Assembly: GCF_020618775.1 (NCBI RefSeq)
Contig: NZ_JAESVB010000014.1
Location: 40,462-104,461, forward strand
Direction of reading: 5' to 3'
Source: Acidisoma silvae
GTDB taxonomy: Bacteria > Pseudomonadota > Alphaproteobacteria > Acetobacterales > Acetobacteraceae
Length of the DNA stretch: 64,000 bases
Under the pieces are notes generated by a model. The model made no database searches. It was not told the origin of the DNA and saw only the letters and a program-made list of their open reading frames with translations. Of this stretch, positions 52,113 to 61,076 are shown piece after piece. Position numbers and translations under genes: made by a program. Within the stretch, counting starts at the first letter, position 1. Each line of letters begins with the position of its first letter.

Positions 52113-53219
52113 TCAGGGGTGTTCGGTGAAGAGTTGCGGTGCGGCCGGTGCGGTGACATGGCGGCGCGATTGCATCAGCGGTTGGATATGCTGCCCAAAG
52201 GCATCCAGCCCGATAAGGAAGTCGTCGAACGTCAGCATGACGCCGCCAAGACCCGGGACGTCGTCCAACGCGTCCAGCATGCGTGCGACACTGGCATAGG
52301 AACCGATCAGCAGGCCGAAGCCGTGGGCCACGGCTGTCTCCGGCAGCGTATATTGGCGGACATTGGTATCGCTGCCCGAATGCTTGTCCGCCCCTGCCTG
52401 GCGCGTCATCCAGTCCAGCGCCTCAAGATCGGCACCTGCCTTGTAATGGTCCCATTTCGCAAAGGCGGCTTCATCGGTTTCATCGGCGATAACCGTAAAC
52501 AGCGCCAGCGCAGGCACCTGGCGTCCTGCCGCCGCAGCCGTGCTGCGCACCTGATCGACCATGCCGTCCAGCGCGCGGGGCGTATTGATGCCCTTGCCGA
52601 TGCAGAAGTTGTAATCCGCATGACGGGCCATGAAGTCCAGCCCGCGCTGGCTTTGCCCGGCGCAGACGATTTTGATCGGCTGGCTTGGGAGAGGGCTCAG
52701 CCGGCAATCCTCCATCTGGAAGAACTCGCCCTGAAAGTCGGACTGGCCCTTGCTCCAAAGGTCGTGCAGGACACGCGTATATTCCTCAAGCTGGTCATAG
52801 CGCCGCGCGAAATGCTGATCGCCGGGCCAAAGCCCCATCTGCGAATATTCAGGCCGCTGCCAGCCGGTGATGAGATTGACGCCGAACCGGCCCGGCGCGA
52901 TCGAATCAATGGTCGTCGCCATGCGCGCCATGAAAGCGGGTGGCAGGATGAGGGAGGACGCCGTGGCAAATAGCTGAATGCGCTGCGTCACCGCCGCAAG
53001 CCCCGCCATCAGCGTGAAGGATTCGAGATTATGGTCCCAGAATTCCGTCTCACCGCCGTAGCCGCGCAGCTTGATCATCGACAAAAGAAAATCGAGCCCG
53101 TACTCCTCGGCCATCAGCGCCACGCGCCGGTTGAGGTCAAAACTCGGCATATATTGCGGTGAATTACGCGATATCAGCCAGCCGTTGTTTCCAATAGGAA
53201 TGAACAGTCCGATATTCAT
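52113..53219 (-). CDS. rutA: Pyrimidine monooxygenase RutA
   Basis: This 368-aa flavin-dependent monooxygenase matches E. coli RutA over its whole length as I remember it. Stretches such as [57 protein letters not shown] and [12 protein letters not shown] correspond. RutA opens the uracil or thymine ring between N3 and C4 with reduced FMN and oxygen, giving ureidoacrylate peracid. It is the first gene of the operon, 10 bp before the binding protein. RutB to RutG are not found, so downstream steps must differ from the Rut pathway, or the substrate does. Confidence 0.9.
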   Translation of the reverse strand: MNIGLFIPIGNNGWLISRNSPQYMPSFDLNRRVALMAEEYGLDFLLSMIKLRGYGGETEFWDHNLESFTLMAGLAAVTQRIQLFATASSLILPPAFMARMATTIDSIAPGRFGVNLITGWQRPEYSQMGLWPGDQHFARRYDQLEEYTRVLHDLWSKGQSDFQGEFFQMEDCRLSPLPSQPIKIVCAGQSQRGLDFMARHADYNFCIGKGINTPRALDGMVDQVRSTAAAAGRQVPALALFTVIADETDEAAFAKWDHYKAGADLEALDWMTRQAGADKHSGSDTNVRQYTLPETAVAHGFGLLIGSYASVARMLDALDDVPGLGGVMLTFDDFLIGLDAFGQHIQPLMQSRRHVTAPAAPQLFTEHP

Positions 53220-53355
53220 CGCGGGCGTAATCTCAATCCAACAGATTTAAGTAAAATGGTCGCGTCTATTATCCGCGCTGCTTGGCGCCTTGCGCCAGGA
53301 ACAGCATGCATTGTTGCAGGGGCAACAGAGCGTCTACATTTCCGCACATAAAAAT

Positions 53356-53366
53356 TGAAGTCAACT
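53356..53366. promoter_or_regulatory. TGAAGTCAACT element between rutA and amidohydrolase
   Basis: TGAAGTCAACT differs in one base from the element at 46106-46116 and has the same flanks (A-rich before, T-rich after). It lies in the 251-bp region between the divergent rutA operon and the amidohydrolase gene. It could be a shared operator for the TetR regulator. Confidence 0.4.
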
Positions 53367-53470
53367 CTATTTTTTCATCGGATGCCGCCCTAGGCTTGAA
53401 AAACTGCATGAGTTTGCGATTGCAACGCATGCCGCGTGCGAAATTCACACCTATTCGGAAAGGGCGGTCC

Positions 53471-54904
53471 ATGACCCGGACGCTGATCAAGGCATCGCAC
53501 ATCATCGCCTATCAGAATGGCGGGCACCGCCATCTGCGCGATGGTGTGGTCGTCATAGAGGACGACAAGATCGCCTTTGTCGGCCGCTACTATGATGGTC
53601 AGGCCGACAAGGTGATCGATGCGACGGGTCGCGTGGTGACGCCTGGGCTTATCAACACGCATACGCATCTTTCCGAATCTCCTCTCGATAAAAGCTTTGT
53701 CGAGGATCGTGGCCCCCGGCAGTTCTACTTGTCAGGCCTCTTCGAGTTTCTCACGGCACGCGACGGCGCCATCACGGATGCGGCGCGCCGTGCCTGCATT
53801 GCATATTCCATGCCGGAACTGCTGCGCACGGGCACGACAACGGTGATGGAAATCGGCTGGCATGGCGATGTGGTGGCCGAACATGCCGAGCGCTGCGGTC
53901 TGCGTGCCTATATCGGCCAAGGCTATAAGTCGGGCCGTTGGGTGACACGCAACGGCCGCAGCGTGGACTATGACTGGCTGGAGGATGATGGGCTCGCGGG
54001 ATTCAATGAAGCCGTATCGCTGGTCGAGCGTGTCGAAGGCCGTGCCAATGGGAGAATCAAGGGTTTCCTGACGCCCATGCAAGTGGATACATGTTCGGAA
54101 GCGCTATTGCGCCGCTCGGCGGATGCGGCGCGGGACATGAAACTGCCACTGGCATTGCATGTCTCGCAGTCGGTGCCGGAATTTCTGGAAATGACGCGCC
54201 GGCACGGTTGCACACCCATCGAATGGCTGCGGAAGATCGACTTTCTGTCGGAGCGCTGCATTCTGGGCCATTGCATCATTCCGGGCGAAAGTTCCTGGGC
54301 GAACTACCAGGCGGATGATATCGGCATTCTGGCGGATAGCGGCGCGAATGTCGCCCATGCCGTCTGGGTCTTTGCGCGGCGTGGCATCGCCATGGAGAGC
54401 TTCGCACGATACCAGGCACGTGGCGTCAATATGACGATCGCGACCGACACCTGCCCGCAAAGCATGATCGAGGCGATGCGATGGACGGCTGTCGTCTCCA
54501 AGATCCAGGATCGGCAAACCCAGGTTGCGACCGCCACCGACGTCTTTAATGCCGCAACCTTGAACGGCGCACGCGCCCTCGGGCGGGAGGATATCGGCCG
54601 CATCGCGCCCGGCGCCAAGGCGGATCTGCTGATCTGGCGGGGCGACAGCCTGTTCATGACCCCTGTGCGTGACCCGATCCGCAATATTGTCTTCTCGGCC
54701 ACGGCCGAAGATCTCGATACCTCGATCATTGATGGTCGCATAGTCATGGAAAACGGAATCGTGCCGGGCTACGACCCCGTGGACCTCGGTCGCGCCGTGC
54801 AGGCGGGCGCAGAGGCCATGTGGGCAGGCATGCAGGCGCGCGATTGGGCCGGGCGCGATATCGAGCAGCTTTCACCGTCGAGCTATCCGGCCTTTCAGGA
54901 CTGA
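53471..54904 (+). CDS. ATZ/TRZ-family amidohydrolase (chlorohydrolase/aminohydrolase type)
   Basis: This is a 477-aa metal amidohydrolase. I chose the ATG 53471 with a GAAAGGGCGG upstream region, because the longer frame from 53282 has a non-homologous N-terminus. Motifs are NTHTHLSESPLD (metal His-x-His), a HVSQSVPEF segment, GHCIIPG, and ATDTCPQSM carrying the last metal Asp. ATZ/TRZ proteins deaminate or dechlorinate triazines, guanine, adenosine derivatives and pterins. It is divergent from rutA, so it probably acts on the same ring compound. The protein is cytoplasmic. Confidence 0.88.
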   Translation: MTRTLIKASHIIAYQNGGHRHLRDGVVVIEDDKIAFVGRYYDGQADKVIDATGRVVTPGLINTHTHLSESPLDKSFVEDRGPRQFYLSGLFEFLTARDGAITDAARRACIAYSMPELLRTGTTTVMEIGWHGDVVAEHAERCGLRAYIGQGYKSGRWVTRNGRSVDYDWLEDDGLAGFNEAVSLVERVEGRANGRIKGFLTPMQVDTCSEALLRRSADAARDMKLPLALHVSQSVPEFLEMTRRHGCTPIEWLRKIDFLSERCILGHCIIPGESSWANYQADDIGILADSGANVAHAVWVFARRGIAMESFARYQARGVNMTIATDTCPQSMIEAMRWTAVVSKIQDRQTQVATATDVFNAATLNGARALGREDIGRIAPGAKADLLIWRGDSLFMTPVRDPIRNIVFSATAEDLDTSIIDGRIVMENGIVPGYDPVDLGRAVQAGAEAMWAGMQARDWAGRDIEQLSPSSYPAFQD

Positions 54905-54925
54905 GCAGCCCGTCCTAGGCCTCGG

Positions 54926-55852
54926 TCAGGCCATGGCGGACTGCCTTTGCAGCACTTCGTCGAGGAAGACCCGGGCGACCCGCGACAGCGGCCGGGTCTG
55001 TGACCACAGAGCGTAGCTGATGACGGGCGTATGCGGCCGGAAAGGCCGCGTGACTAATGACCCGATAACTGGCTGCTGTGCGGAATAGGCGTCCACCACG
55101 GCGATACCCACGCCAGCGGCCGCCAGGGCGCAGGCCGTATTACAATAGCGAACCTCGACCTCCGCCCGGAAGGGCGTGCCGACCGCTGCAAAAGCGCCGC
55201 GCACGGCCTGGCCCAGCCGTGTGCCGGCTTCCAGACCGATGAACGGGTAATGGGTCAGGTCGTCAGGGGATACGGCATCTCGTCGCGCGAGTGGGTGATC
55301 GGGCGTGCAAACGCAGACCATTTCGCTTTCATGCACGATCTGACTGGTGATGCTGCGATGATCCGGCAGAAAGCCCAGCACGAAGCCTAGCTCGGCGACC
55401 TGGTTCAGCACCGCGTCAATGACGCCCTCATACCGTCTGACGTCGAAATACACCCGCAGATCAGGCCTGGGCTTGAGGAAGCTATGGAGCACCGGCGGGA
55501 TCACGCTATAGGCGAGGGGTGGGGTGGCGGCGATGGCAAGCCGCCCTGAATGGCTGTCCTTGAGCCCCCGCAGGCGGGTGGCGAGTTGCCCATGCAGCGC
55601 GAAAATGGCCTCGGCGTCGTCATGGATGGCCATTGCTTCCGGCGTTGGATGAAGCCGGTTGTTGACGCGTTCGAACAGGCTGAATCCCAGCTGCATTTCC
55701 ATGCTTTTCAAAGCGTTGCTCACCGCAGGCTGGGAAAGGCCCAGCTCATGCCCGGCCGCGACCGTGGTGCGGTGGCGGATGAGCGCACGCAGGATTTCCA
55801 GCTGGCGAAGGGTCACTATAAGTTTCCTGAATAGACTCTCCCAAAACATCAT
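54926..55852 (-). CDS. LysR-family transcriptional regulator
   Basis: This 308-aa regulator has the helix-turn-helix TVAAGHELGLSQPAVSNALK near residues 30-49, with an effector-binding domain after about residue 100 (GRLAIAATPPLAYSVIPPVL). A GTG at codon 13 is an alternative start. It faces the carbamoylase operon across 100 bp that contain an AGGAA-N3-TTCCT palindrome. LysR proteins usually sit divergent from the genes they activate, so this probably turns on 55953-63931 in response to a pathway compound. Confidence 0.93.
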   Translation of the reverse strand: MMFWESLFRKLIVTLRQLEILRALIRHRTTVAAGHELGLSQPAVSNALKSMEMQLGFSLFERVNNRLHPTPEAMAIHDDAEAIFALHGQLATRLRGLKDSHSGRLAIAATPPLAYSVIPPVLHSFLKPRPDLRVYFDVRRYEGVIDAVLNQVAELGFVLGFLPDHRSITSQIVHESEMVCVCTPDHPLARRDAVSPDDLTHYPFIGLEAGTRLGQAVRGAFAAVGTPFRAEVEVRYCNTACALAAAGVGIAVVDAYSAQQPVIGSLVTRPFRPHTPVISYALWSQTRPLSRVARVFLDEVLQRQSAMA

Positions 55853-55869
55853 AGTCTGGCGAATTGTCT

Positions 55870-55882
55870 AGGAAAGATTCCT
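55870..55882. promoter_or_regulatory. LysR-type binding-site candidate
   Basis: AGGAA-AGA-TTCCT is a 13-bp interrupted palindrome in the 100-bp LysR/carbamoylase gap, 71-83 bp before the carbamoylase start. A second palindrome GGCG-AGAT-CGCC lies about 20 bp downstream. LysR regulators bind such dyads near promoters they activate. Confidence 0.45.
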
Positions 55883-55952
55883 GTGCCAACAATTTAAGCA
55901 TTCGGCGAGATCGCCTAGCTAATTCATTTGATTTGCCGAAAAAGGAGGCATT

Positions 55953-56900
55953 ATGAGCCGCATCGTGAGAGTTGCCGGCGCGCAGATGGGGCCGACCCAG
56001 AAGGCAGATAGCCGGGCGCAGACCATGACGCGGCTGCTGGCCCTGCTGGAAGATGCCGCGCGCCAAGGCGCGCAACTCGTGGTTTTCCCCGAGCTTGCCT
56101 TCACCACCTTCTTTCCGCGCTGGTTGATGGAGGGTGCTGAACTCGACTCCTATTTCGAGCCGAGCATGCCGGGGCCCGAGACCGAGGCGCTGTTCAGCCG
56201 GGCCCGCGAGCTCGGTATCGGCTTCTATATCGGCTATGCTGAAAAGACGCCTGAGGGCCAGCATTTCAACGCCGCGCTGATCGTGCAGCCCGATGGCTCG
56301 GTACTGGGGCATTACCGCAAGGTGCATCTGCCGGGTTCTGTCGAGCCGCGCCCTGGCGCGCTATATCAGCAGCTTGAGAAACGCTATTTCGAATATGGCG
56401 ATCTTGGCTTCCGCGCCTTCCGCGCCGGCGCAGCCTGGCAGAACGGCATCCTTGGCATGATGATCTGCAATGACCGCCGTTGGGTCGAATCCTGGCGCGT
56501 CCTCGGCCTGCAGGGCGTGGAGCTTGTCTGCATCGGCTATAATTCGGCTGCCTATGACCCCAATGGCGGTACCAGCGAGGATGCGGCGCTCCGCACCTTC
56601 CATTCCACGCTCGCTGCCCAGTCCAATGCTTATATGAATGCGACCTGGGCGGTTTCAGTTGCAAAAGCGGGTGAGGAGGACGGCTCCGGCCTGATCGGTG
56701 GATCCGTCATCGTCAATCCCGACGGCGTCATCGTGGCGCAGGCTAAGACGCTGGCGGATGAGATCATCATCGCCGATTGCGATTTCGATCTCTGCCGCCA
56801 GGGCAAGGACAAGATGTTCAATTTTGGCGCGCATCGCCGCCCCGAGCACTATACCGCCATCACGGCCCGCGCCGGCGTGGTGGAACCCGCTTCTCTCTGA
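55953..56900 (+). CDS. N-carbamoyl-D-amino acid hydrolase (carbon-nitrogen hydrolase/nitrilase superfamily)
   Basis: This is a 315-aa amidase. The catalytic triad is Glu47 in FPELAF, Lys123 in YRKVHLPG and Cys172 in ICNDRRW. LEKRYFEYGDLGF and AFTTFFPRWL closely recall Agrobacterium N-carbamoyl-D-amino-acid hydrolase (DCase), including the residue numbers of Glu47 and Cys172. The reaction is N-carbamoyl-D-amino acid to D-amino acid plus CO2 and ammonia, the last step of hydantoin degradation. An AAAGGAGG site sits 5-7 nt before the ATG. It is the first gene of a nine-gene operon controlled, probably, by the divergent LysR protein. Confidence 0.9.
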   Translation: MSRIVRVAGAQMGPTQKADSRAQTMTRLLALLEDAARQGAQLVVFPELAFTTFFPRWLMEGAELDSYFEPSMPGPETEALFSRARELGIGFYIGYAEKTPEGQHFNAALIVQPDGSVLGHYRKVHLPGSVEPRPGALYQQLEKRYFEYGDLGFRAFRAGAAWQNGILGMMICNDRRWVESWRVLGLQGVELVCIGYNSAAYDPNGGTSEDAALRTFHSTLAAQSNAYMNATWAVSVAKAGEEDGSGLIGGSVIVNPDGVIVAQAKTLADEIIIADCDFDLCRQGKDKMFNFGAHRRPEHYTAITARAGVVEPASL

Positions 56901-56919
56901 CCCAGCCCTGACGAGGAAT

Positions 56920-57753
56920 ATGCACTTGGCTCGCCCACGCATTCTGCTGACCTGCCTCTTCGCTCTCGCCAGTCTGTCGGGCGCTGAGGCCGCAACTCTG
57001 CCCGCCTCCATCGCAGCGTCGAAGACACTCCGTCTTGCCGTGAACGGCACCTATCCGCCGATGGAATCGCATGATGTTGCGACCAACAAATTGGAAGGGC
57101 TCGACGTTGATATTGCGAATGCCCTTGCCGCCAAGCTTGGGGTCAAGCTCGTCTGGGACGATATGGCCTTCGCGCAGATTGTGCCGTCTTTGCAGACCGG
57201 GCGCGACGACATGATCATCAGCGGTATTACGGATACCAAGGCGCGCGAAGCCAATCTTGATTTCATCGATTATTTCAAGACCGGCCCGCAATTCTATGTG
57301 CAGTCGTCAAGCGCGGCCCAGACCGCCGTCGATCTCTGCGGCAAGCGTATCGGCACCGTGCGCAGCACCAGCTTTCCGGCAGAAATGCAGGCCTGGAGCC
57401 AGACTTATTGCGTGGGTGCCGGCAGGCCCGCCATGGTCTATATGCCCGCTGAAAATTCGCCGGATCTGCATACGCAGCTGATGGAAAACCGCATCGACGG
57501 CGCCGTCCAAGGCAGCGAGACGCTGCCCTATCTGGTGCAGACAGGCGGCGGCAAATATCGTGTCCTAGGCACACCTTTTTCCACGGGGTTCCAGGGCATC
57601 GCCTTCCGCAAGGACGAGACGCAGTTGCGGGCAGCGGTCAATGACGCACTGGCAGCAATTATCGCGGACGGCACCTATGGCGCCATCCTGAAGACATACG
57701 GTCTTTCCGCCAATGCGGTGGACAAGCCCATGACGGACGGCGCGCCGCGATGA
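56920..57753 (+). CDS. Polar amino-acid-type ABC substrate-binding protein (first of three in the operon)
   Basis: This is a 277-aa family-3 binding protein. The ATG at 56920 follows GACGAGG; the longer frame overlapping the carbamoylase is spurious. The signal peptide is MHLARPRILLTCLFALASLS, ending AEAAT. The mature start LRLAVNGTYPPMESHDVATN and LEGLDVDIANALAAKLGVKL are typical. A pair of Cys (DLCGKRIGT and QTYCVGAG) probably forms a disulphide. It precedes the permease with an ATGA overlap and is likely the primary binding protein of the transporter. Confidence 0.92.
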   Translation: MHLARPRILLTCLFALASLSGAEAATLPASIAASKTLRLAVNGTYPPMESHDVATNKLEGLDVDIANALAAKLGVKLVWDDMAFAQIVPSLQTGRDDMIISGITDTKAREANLDFIDYFKTGPQFYVQSSSAAQTAVDLCGKRIGTVRSTSFPAEMQAWSQTYCVGAGRPAMVYMPAENSPDLHTQLMENRIDGAVQGSETLPYLVQTGGGKYRVLGTPFSTGFQGIAFRKDETQLRAAVNDALAAIIADGTYGAILKTYGLSANAVDKPMTDGAPR

Positions 57754-58610
57754 TGGACGCCAGGCCCGGTCTTGCACCGGGCTTTCCCGATATTTCCGCG
57801 ATCCCGGTTGCCCGCCGGACCTATTACGGGCGCTGGTTCGCGGCCGCTGTCATCATCCTGGTGCTTCTCGCGCTGGCGCGTGCCTTCGCCCATGGGCAGA
57901 TCGCCTGGGGCGTGGTCGGTACCTTCCTGACAGTGCCGGTAATCCTGACGGGACTTGTCAATACGCTCGTCATGTCCGTGCTCGCCATGGCGCTCGGCAC
58001 CGTGCTCGGCGTGGTCGCTGCCGTCATGCGGCTTTCGCCCAATCCGGTGCTGAGCGGCAGTTCAGCCTTTTATGTGTGGCTGTTCCGCGGCACGCCGGTC
58101 ATTCTGCAATTGCTGCTGTGGTTCAATCTGGCGCTGGTCTTCCCGACGATCGGCATTCCCGGCATCTGGTCCGGCCGGGCTGTGGACATCATGACGCCGT
58201 TTCTGTCGGCGCTGCTCGGCCTTGGCATCAACCAGGGTGCCTATACGTCCGAAATCGTGCGCGCGGGCATTCTTTCTGTCGATGCCGGGCAGCACGAAGC
58301 CGCCCAGGCCATCGGCATGGGGCGCATCGCGACGCTGCGTCGCATCATTCTGCCACAGGCCATGCGCGTGGTCATCCCGCCGCTCGGCAATGAATTCATC
58401 AGCATGATCAAGACAACCTCGCTGGCGAGTGTCATCCAATATCCCGAGATCCTGCATAATGCGGAGAATATCTACTACGCCAATTCCCGCGTCATTGAGC
58501 TGCTGATTGTGGCGGGCTTCTGGTATCTGGTTGTGGTCTCCATCCTATCTCCCTTGCAGCATCTTCTGGAACGCCGTTTCGCGCGCGGTGCGCAGGTGCA
58601 CGGACGATGA
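57750..58610 (+). CDS. Polar amino-acid-type ABC transporter permease
   Basis: This is a 286-aa HisM/GlnP-type permease. It shows [20 protein letters not shown] near residue 110, [20 protein letters not shown] and [20 protein letters not shown], and ends with a basic region. It has a short basic N-terminus with a Tyr-Tyr-Gly-Arg-Trp motif like the paralogue at 39367, and the order of conserved blocks is the same. It overlaps both neighbours by 4 bp. One permease gene implies a homodimer that must serve all three binding proteins of this operon. Confidence 0.93.
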   Translation: MMDARPGLAPGFPDISAIPVARRTYYGRWFAAAVIILVLLALARAFAHGQIAWGVVGTFLTVPVILTGLVNTLVMSVLAMALGTVLGVVAAVMRLSPNPVLSGSSAFYVWLFRGTPVILQLLLWFNLALVFPTIGIPGIWSGRAVDIMTPFLSALLGLGINQGAYTSEIVRAGILSVDAGQHEAAQAIGMGRIATLRRIILPQAMRVVIPPLGNEFISMIKTTSLASVIQYPEILHNAENIYYANSRVIELLIVAGFWYLVVVSILSPLQHLLERRFARGAQVHGR

Positions 58611-59374
58611 CGGCTCCTCTCGTTGCCATCCGGCATGTTTCCAAAACCTTCAGCGGGCATCGGGCGTTGCAGGATGTTTCGCTTGATGTGCTCCCCGGAA
58701 AGGTCGTCTGCCTCATCGGTGGTTCGGGCTCCGGCAAGACCACGCTGCTGCGCTGCGTCAATCAGTTGACCAGGCCCGATACCGGGGGCATCTGGCTGGA
58801 TGGCGAGTTGCTCGGGGTGCGTCAGGCTGGCGACAAGCTGCATCGCCTGACCGACCGAGAGATCGCCCGCCAGCGGCTGAAAACCGGCATGGTCTTCCAG
58901 CGCTTCAACCTCTTTCCGCATATGACGGCGCTCGGCAATGTCATGGAAGGGCTGGTGCAGGTGCAGAAGCGCGGCCGTGCTTTGGCTGAGGCGGAGGCCC
59001 AGGCTTTGCTCGCCCGCGTCGGTCTCGCCGAGAAGGCCGGTAATTATCCGGCCCAGCTTTCGGGTGGCCAGCAGCAACGTGTGGCCATTGCCCGCGCGCT
59101 GGCCATGAAGCCCAAGCTGATGCTGTTCGATGAGCCGACAAGCGCGCTGGATCCCGAACTGGTGGGTGAAGTGCTGGCGGTGATGCGGGAACTGGCGCGC
59201 AGCGGCATGACCATGATCGTGGTGACGCACGAACTCGCCTTCGCGCGGGAAGTGGCGGATCATGTGGTCTTCATGGATCGCGCAACGATCGTGGAACAGG
59301 GCAGCGCCGAGCAGGTTTTGACGGCCCCGCGTGAGCGCCGGACACAGGATTTTCTCTCCGCCGTTCTGGGATGA
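58607..59374 (+). CDS. Polar amino-acid-type ABC transporter ATPase
   Basis: This is a 255-aa GlnQ/HisP-type ATPase. It has Walker [10 protein letters not shown] near residues 39-47, [17 protein letters not shown] and [19 protein letters not shown]. It starts in an ATGA overlap with the permease. It closely resembles the ATPase at 38603 in length and motifs, pointing to a duplication. No other ATPase is present in this operon, so all three binding proteins probably use it. Confidence 0.94.
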   Translation: MTAPLVAIRHVSKTFSGHRALQDVSLDVLPGKVVCLIGGSGSGKTTLLRCVNQLTRPDTGGIWLDGELLGVRQAGDKLHRLTDREIARQRLKTGMVFQRFNLFPHMTALGNVMEGLVQVQKRGRALAEAEAQALLARVGLAEKAGNYPAQLSGGQQQRVAIARALAMKPKLMLFDEPTSALDPELVGEVLAVMRELARSGMTMIVVTHELAFAREVADHVVFMDRATIVEQGSAEQVLTAPRERRTQDFLSAVLG

Positions 59375-59392
59375 CATGGGAGATTTAGACGC

Positions 59393-60193
59393 ATGAAACG
59401 AGTTCTGGCCGGCCTGCTGCTTGCCGGCTCCGCCCTTATCGGCCTGCCACAAGCGGGGCACGCAGCGACCGCGCTCACCGTCGCCGTCGTGCCGAACTAT
59501 CCGCCGATGGAATTCCGTGACCCGGCGACCAATGCGCTCATGGGGTTCGACATCGATCTGGGCCAGGCGATTGCGGCGCATATGGGCCGCAGCTTGACCT
59601 GGCAAGAAACGAGCTTCGACCAGATGCTGCCGTCGCTCGACAGTGGCCGGGTGGACGCCGTGCTCTCAGGCATGTCTGACCTCGCGACCCGCCATAAAGC
59701 CGCGACCTTCGTCGATTACCTGCATTCCGGCCCGCAATTCTTTGTGCTGAGCAGCGCAGCGGCCAAGGTCAAGACGATGGCGGATGTCTGCGGCAAGCGC
59801 GTCGGCGCCAGCCGCCGTACCTCCTTTCCAAAGGAGATCGCCGCCTGGAGCCTGGCGCATTGCGGCAGCAACGCGGTGCAGGTTGTCGGTACCGACGGCT
59901 CGGCCGACGCGCGTATCCAGCTAAAACAGGGGCGGATCGATGCGGCTGTACAGGGCGGGGAGACTTTGCCCTATATCATGCAGCAGGAGCCCAATGCTTA
60001 TACGATTGTGGGCAGGCCCTTCGCCTCGGACTATACCGCCATCGCCCTTCCGGTCGGCAATACCGGCCTGCAAAAAGCGGTTTCAGATGCGCTATCATCC
60101 ATGATCGCGGATGGCAGCTATCAGAAAATCGCCGCGAAATGGCATCTCGCCCCCTACGCCGTCGACAAGGTGTTGATCAATGCAGGACAGTAA
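59393..60193 (+). CDS. Polar amino-acid-type ABC substrate-binding protein (second of three)
   Basis: This 266-aa periplasmic protein has the signal peptide MKRVLAGLLLAGSALIGLPQ, ending AGHAAT. The mature part begins LTVAVVPNYPPMEFRDPATN and contains MGFDIDLGQAIAAHMGRSLT, with ADVCGKRVGASRRTSFPKEI and ALAHCGSNAVQVVGTDG giving the second-lobe Cys pair. It follows the ATPase by 18 bp with a GGGAGA site. Its sequence differs enough from the first one to bind another, related ligand. Confidence 0.92.
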   Translation: MKRVLAGLLLAGSALIGLPQAGHAATALTVAVVPNYPPMEFRDPATNALMGFDIDLGQAIAAHMGRSLTWQETSFDQMLPSLDSGRVDAVLSGMSDLATRHKAATFVDYLHSGPQFFVLSSAAAKVKTMADVCGKRVGASRRTSFPKEIAAWSLAHCGSNAVQVVGTDGSADARIQLKQGRIDAAVQGGETLPYIMQQEPNAYTIVGRPFASDYTAIALPVGNTGLQKAVSDALSSMIADGSYQKIAAKWHLAPYAVDKVLINAGQ

Positions 60194-61076
60194 CTCCCTC
60201 GCCAGCATTCCGCTGCGCCCCGCCAATATGGCGCCGCCCGCGCCGCACTATCCCTGGCCCGCGCCCTATACCTCGGCCATGTTCCTGTCCTTCGACGTAG
60301 ACGCCGAAAGCGCCTGGACGGCGAAGGACGCACTGAACGCCGAACGGCTGATTACCATGAGCTATGGTGGCTATGAAGCGCGTGTCGGCACGCCGAAACT
60401 ATTGGAATTGCTCGATCAGCTTGACCTCAAGGCGACCTTCTTCATCACCGGCTGGGCTGTGGACGCCCATCCGGCCATGGCCGAAAGCATCCTGAAGGCG
60501 GGCCATGAGATCGGCCATCACGGCTATCATCATCTGCTGCCGGATCCGGGCGACCCTTTCATCGAATACGAGATTGAGAAGGGTTTTGAAGCCATCAAGC
60601 GCCGCCTCGGCGTGGTACCCACTGGCTACCGCGCGCCGTCCGGCGAATTCACGGAAGAGCTGCGCCAGTCTCTGGTGCGCCATGGCATCACCTATACCAG
60701 TTCCTTCCGCGACGATGTGCGGCCCTATCGCCATGTTTTGGCGACCGGTCAGCCCGGCACGATCGAAATTCCCGTGACCGCCAGTTATGATGACTGGATG
60801 CATGGTCTTTCGGCGCGTTTCAGCCCGCGCTCCATCTTTCCGAAGGAGCATGTTCTGTCGATGTGGAAGGATGAGCTGGACGAGGTGCGGGATTGGGGCG
60901 CCATGGTCACCACTGTCCTGCATCCGCAATGCAGCGGCCGCCCGATGCGCCTGCGCCTGCTGCGTGATTTCCTGACCTATGCGAAGAACTGCCAGGATGT
61001 CTGGATCGCGACGGGCGAGCAGATTGCCGCTCATTTCCAACAGCACGAAGCGGCTGAAGCCGCGCAAAAAGCCTGA
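60180..61076 (+). CDS. NodB-fold hydrolase (polysaccharide deacetylase family, cyclic-imidase/PuuE-like)
   Basis: This is a 298-aa protein overlapping the preceding gene by 14 bp; an internal ATG at 60225 is possible. NodB motifs are FDVDAES (Asp39, Asp41, Glu43), HEIGHHGYHH (His109, His113, His114, His117, His118), GYRAPSG (Arg151) and LHPQCSGRP. There is no signal peptide, so it is unlikely to act on cell wall. Characterised bacterial cyclic imide hydrolases and allantoinase PuuE are in this family and have similar length. In an operon with a carbamoylase and a hydantoin racemase but no classical hydantoinase, it is the best candidate for opening the ring. Confidence 0.78.
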   Translation: MQDSNSLASIPLRPANMAPPAPHYPWPAPYTSAMFLSFDVDAESAWTAKDALNAERLITMSYGGYEARVGTPKLLELLDQLDLKATFFITGWAVDAHPAMAESILKAGHEIGHHGYHHLLPDPGDPFIEYEIEKGFEAIKRRLGVVPTGYRAPSGEFTEELRQSLVRHGITYTSSFRDDVRPYRHVLATGQPGTIEIPVTASYDDWMHGLSARFSPRSIFPKEHVLSMWKDELDEVRDWGAMVTTVLHPQCSGRPMRLRLLRDFLTYAKNCQDVWIATGEQIAAHFQQHEAAEAAQKA

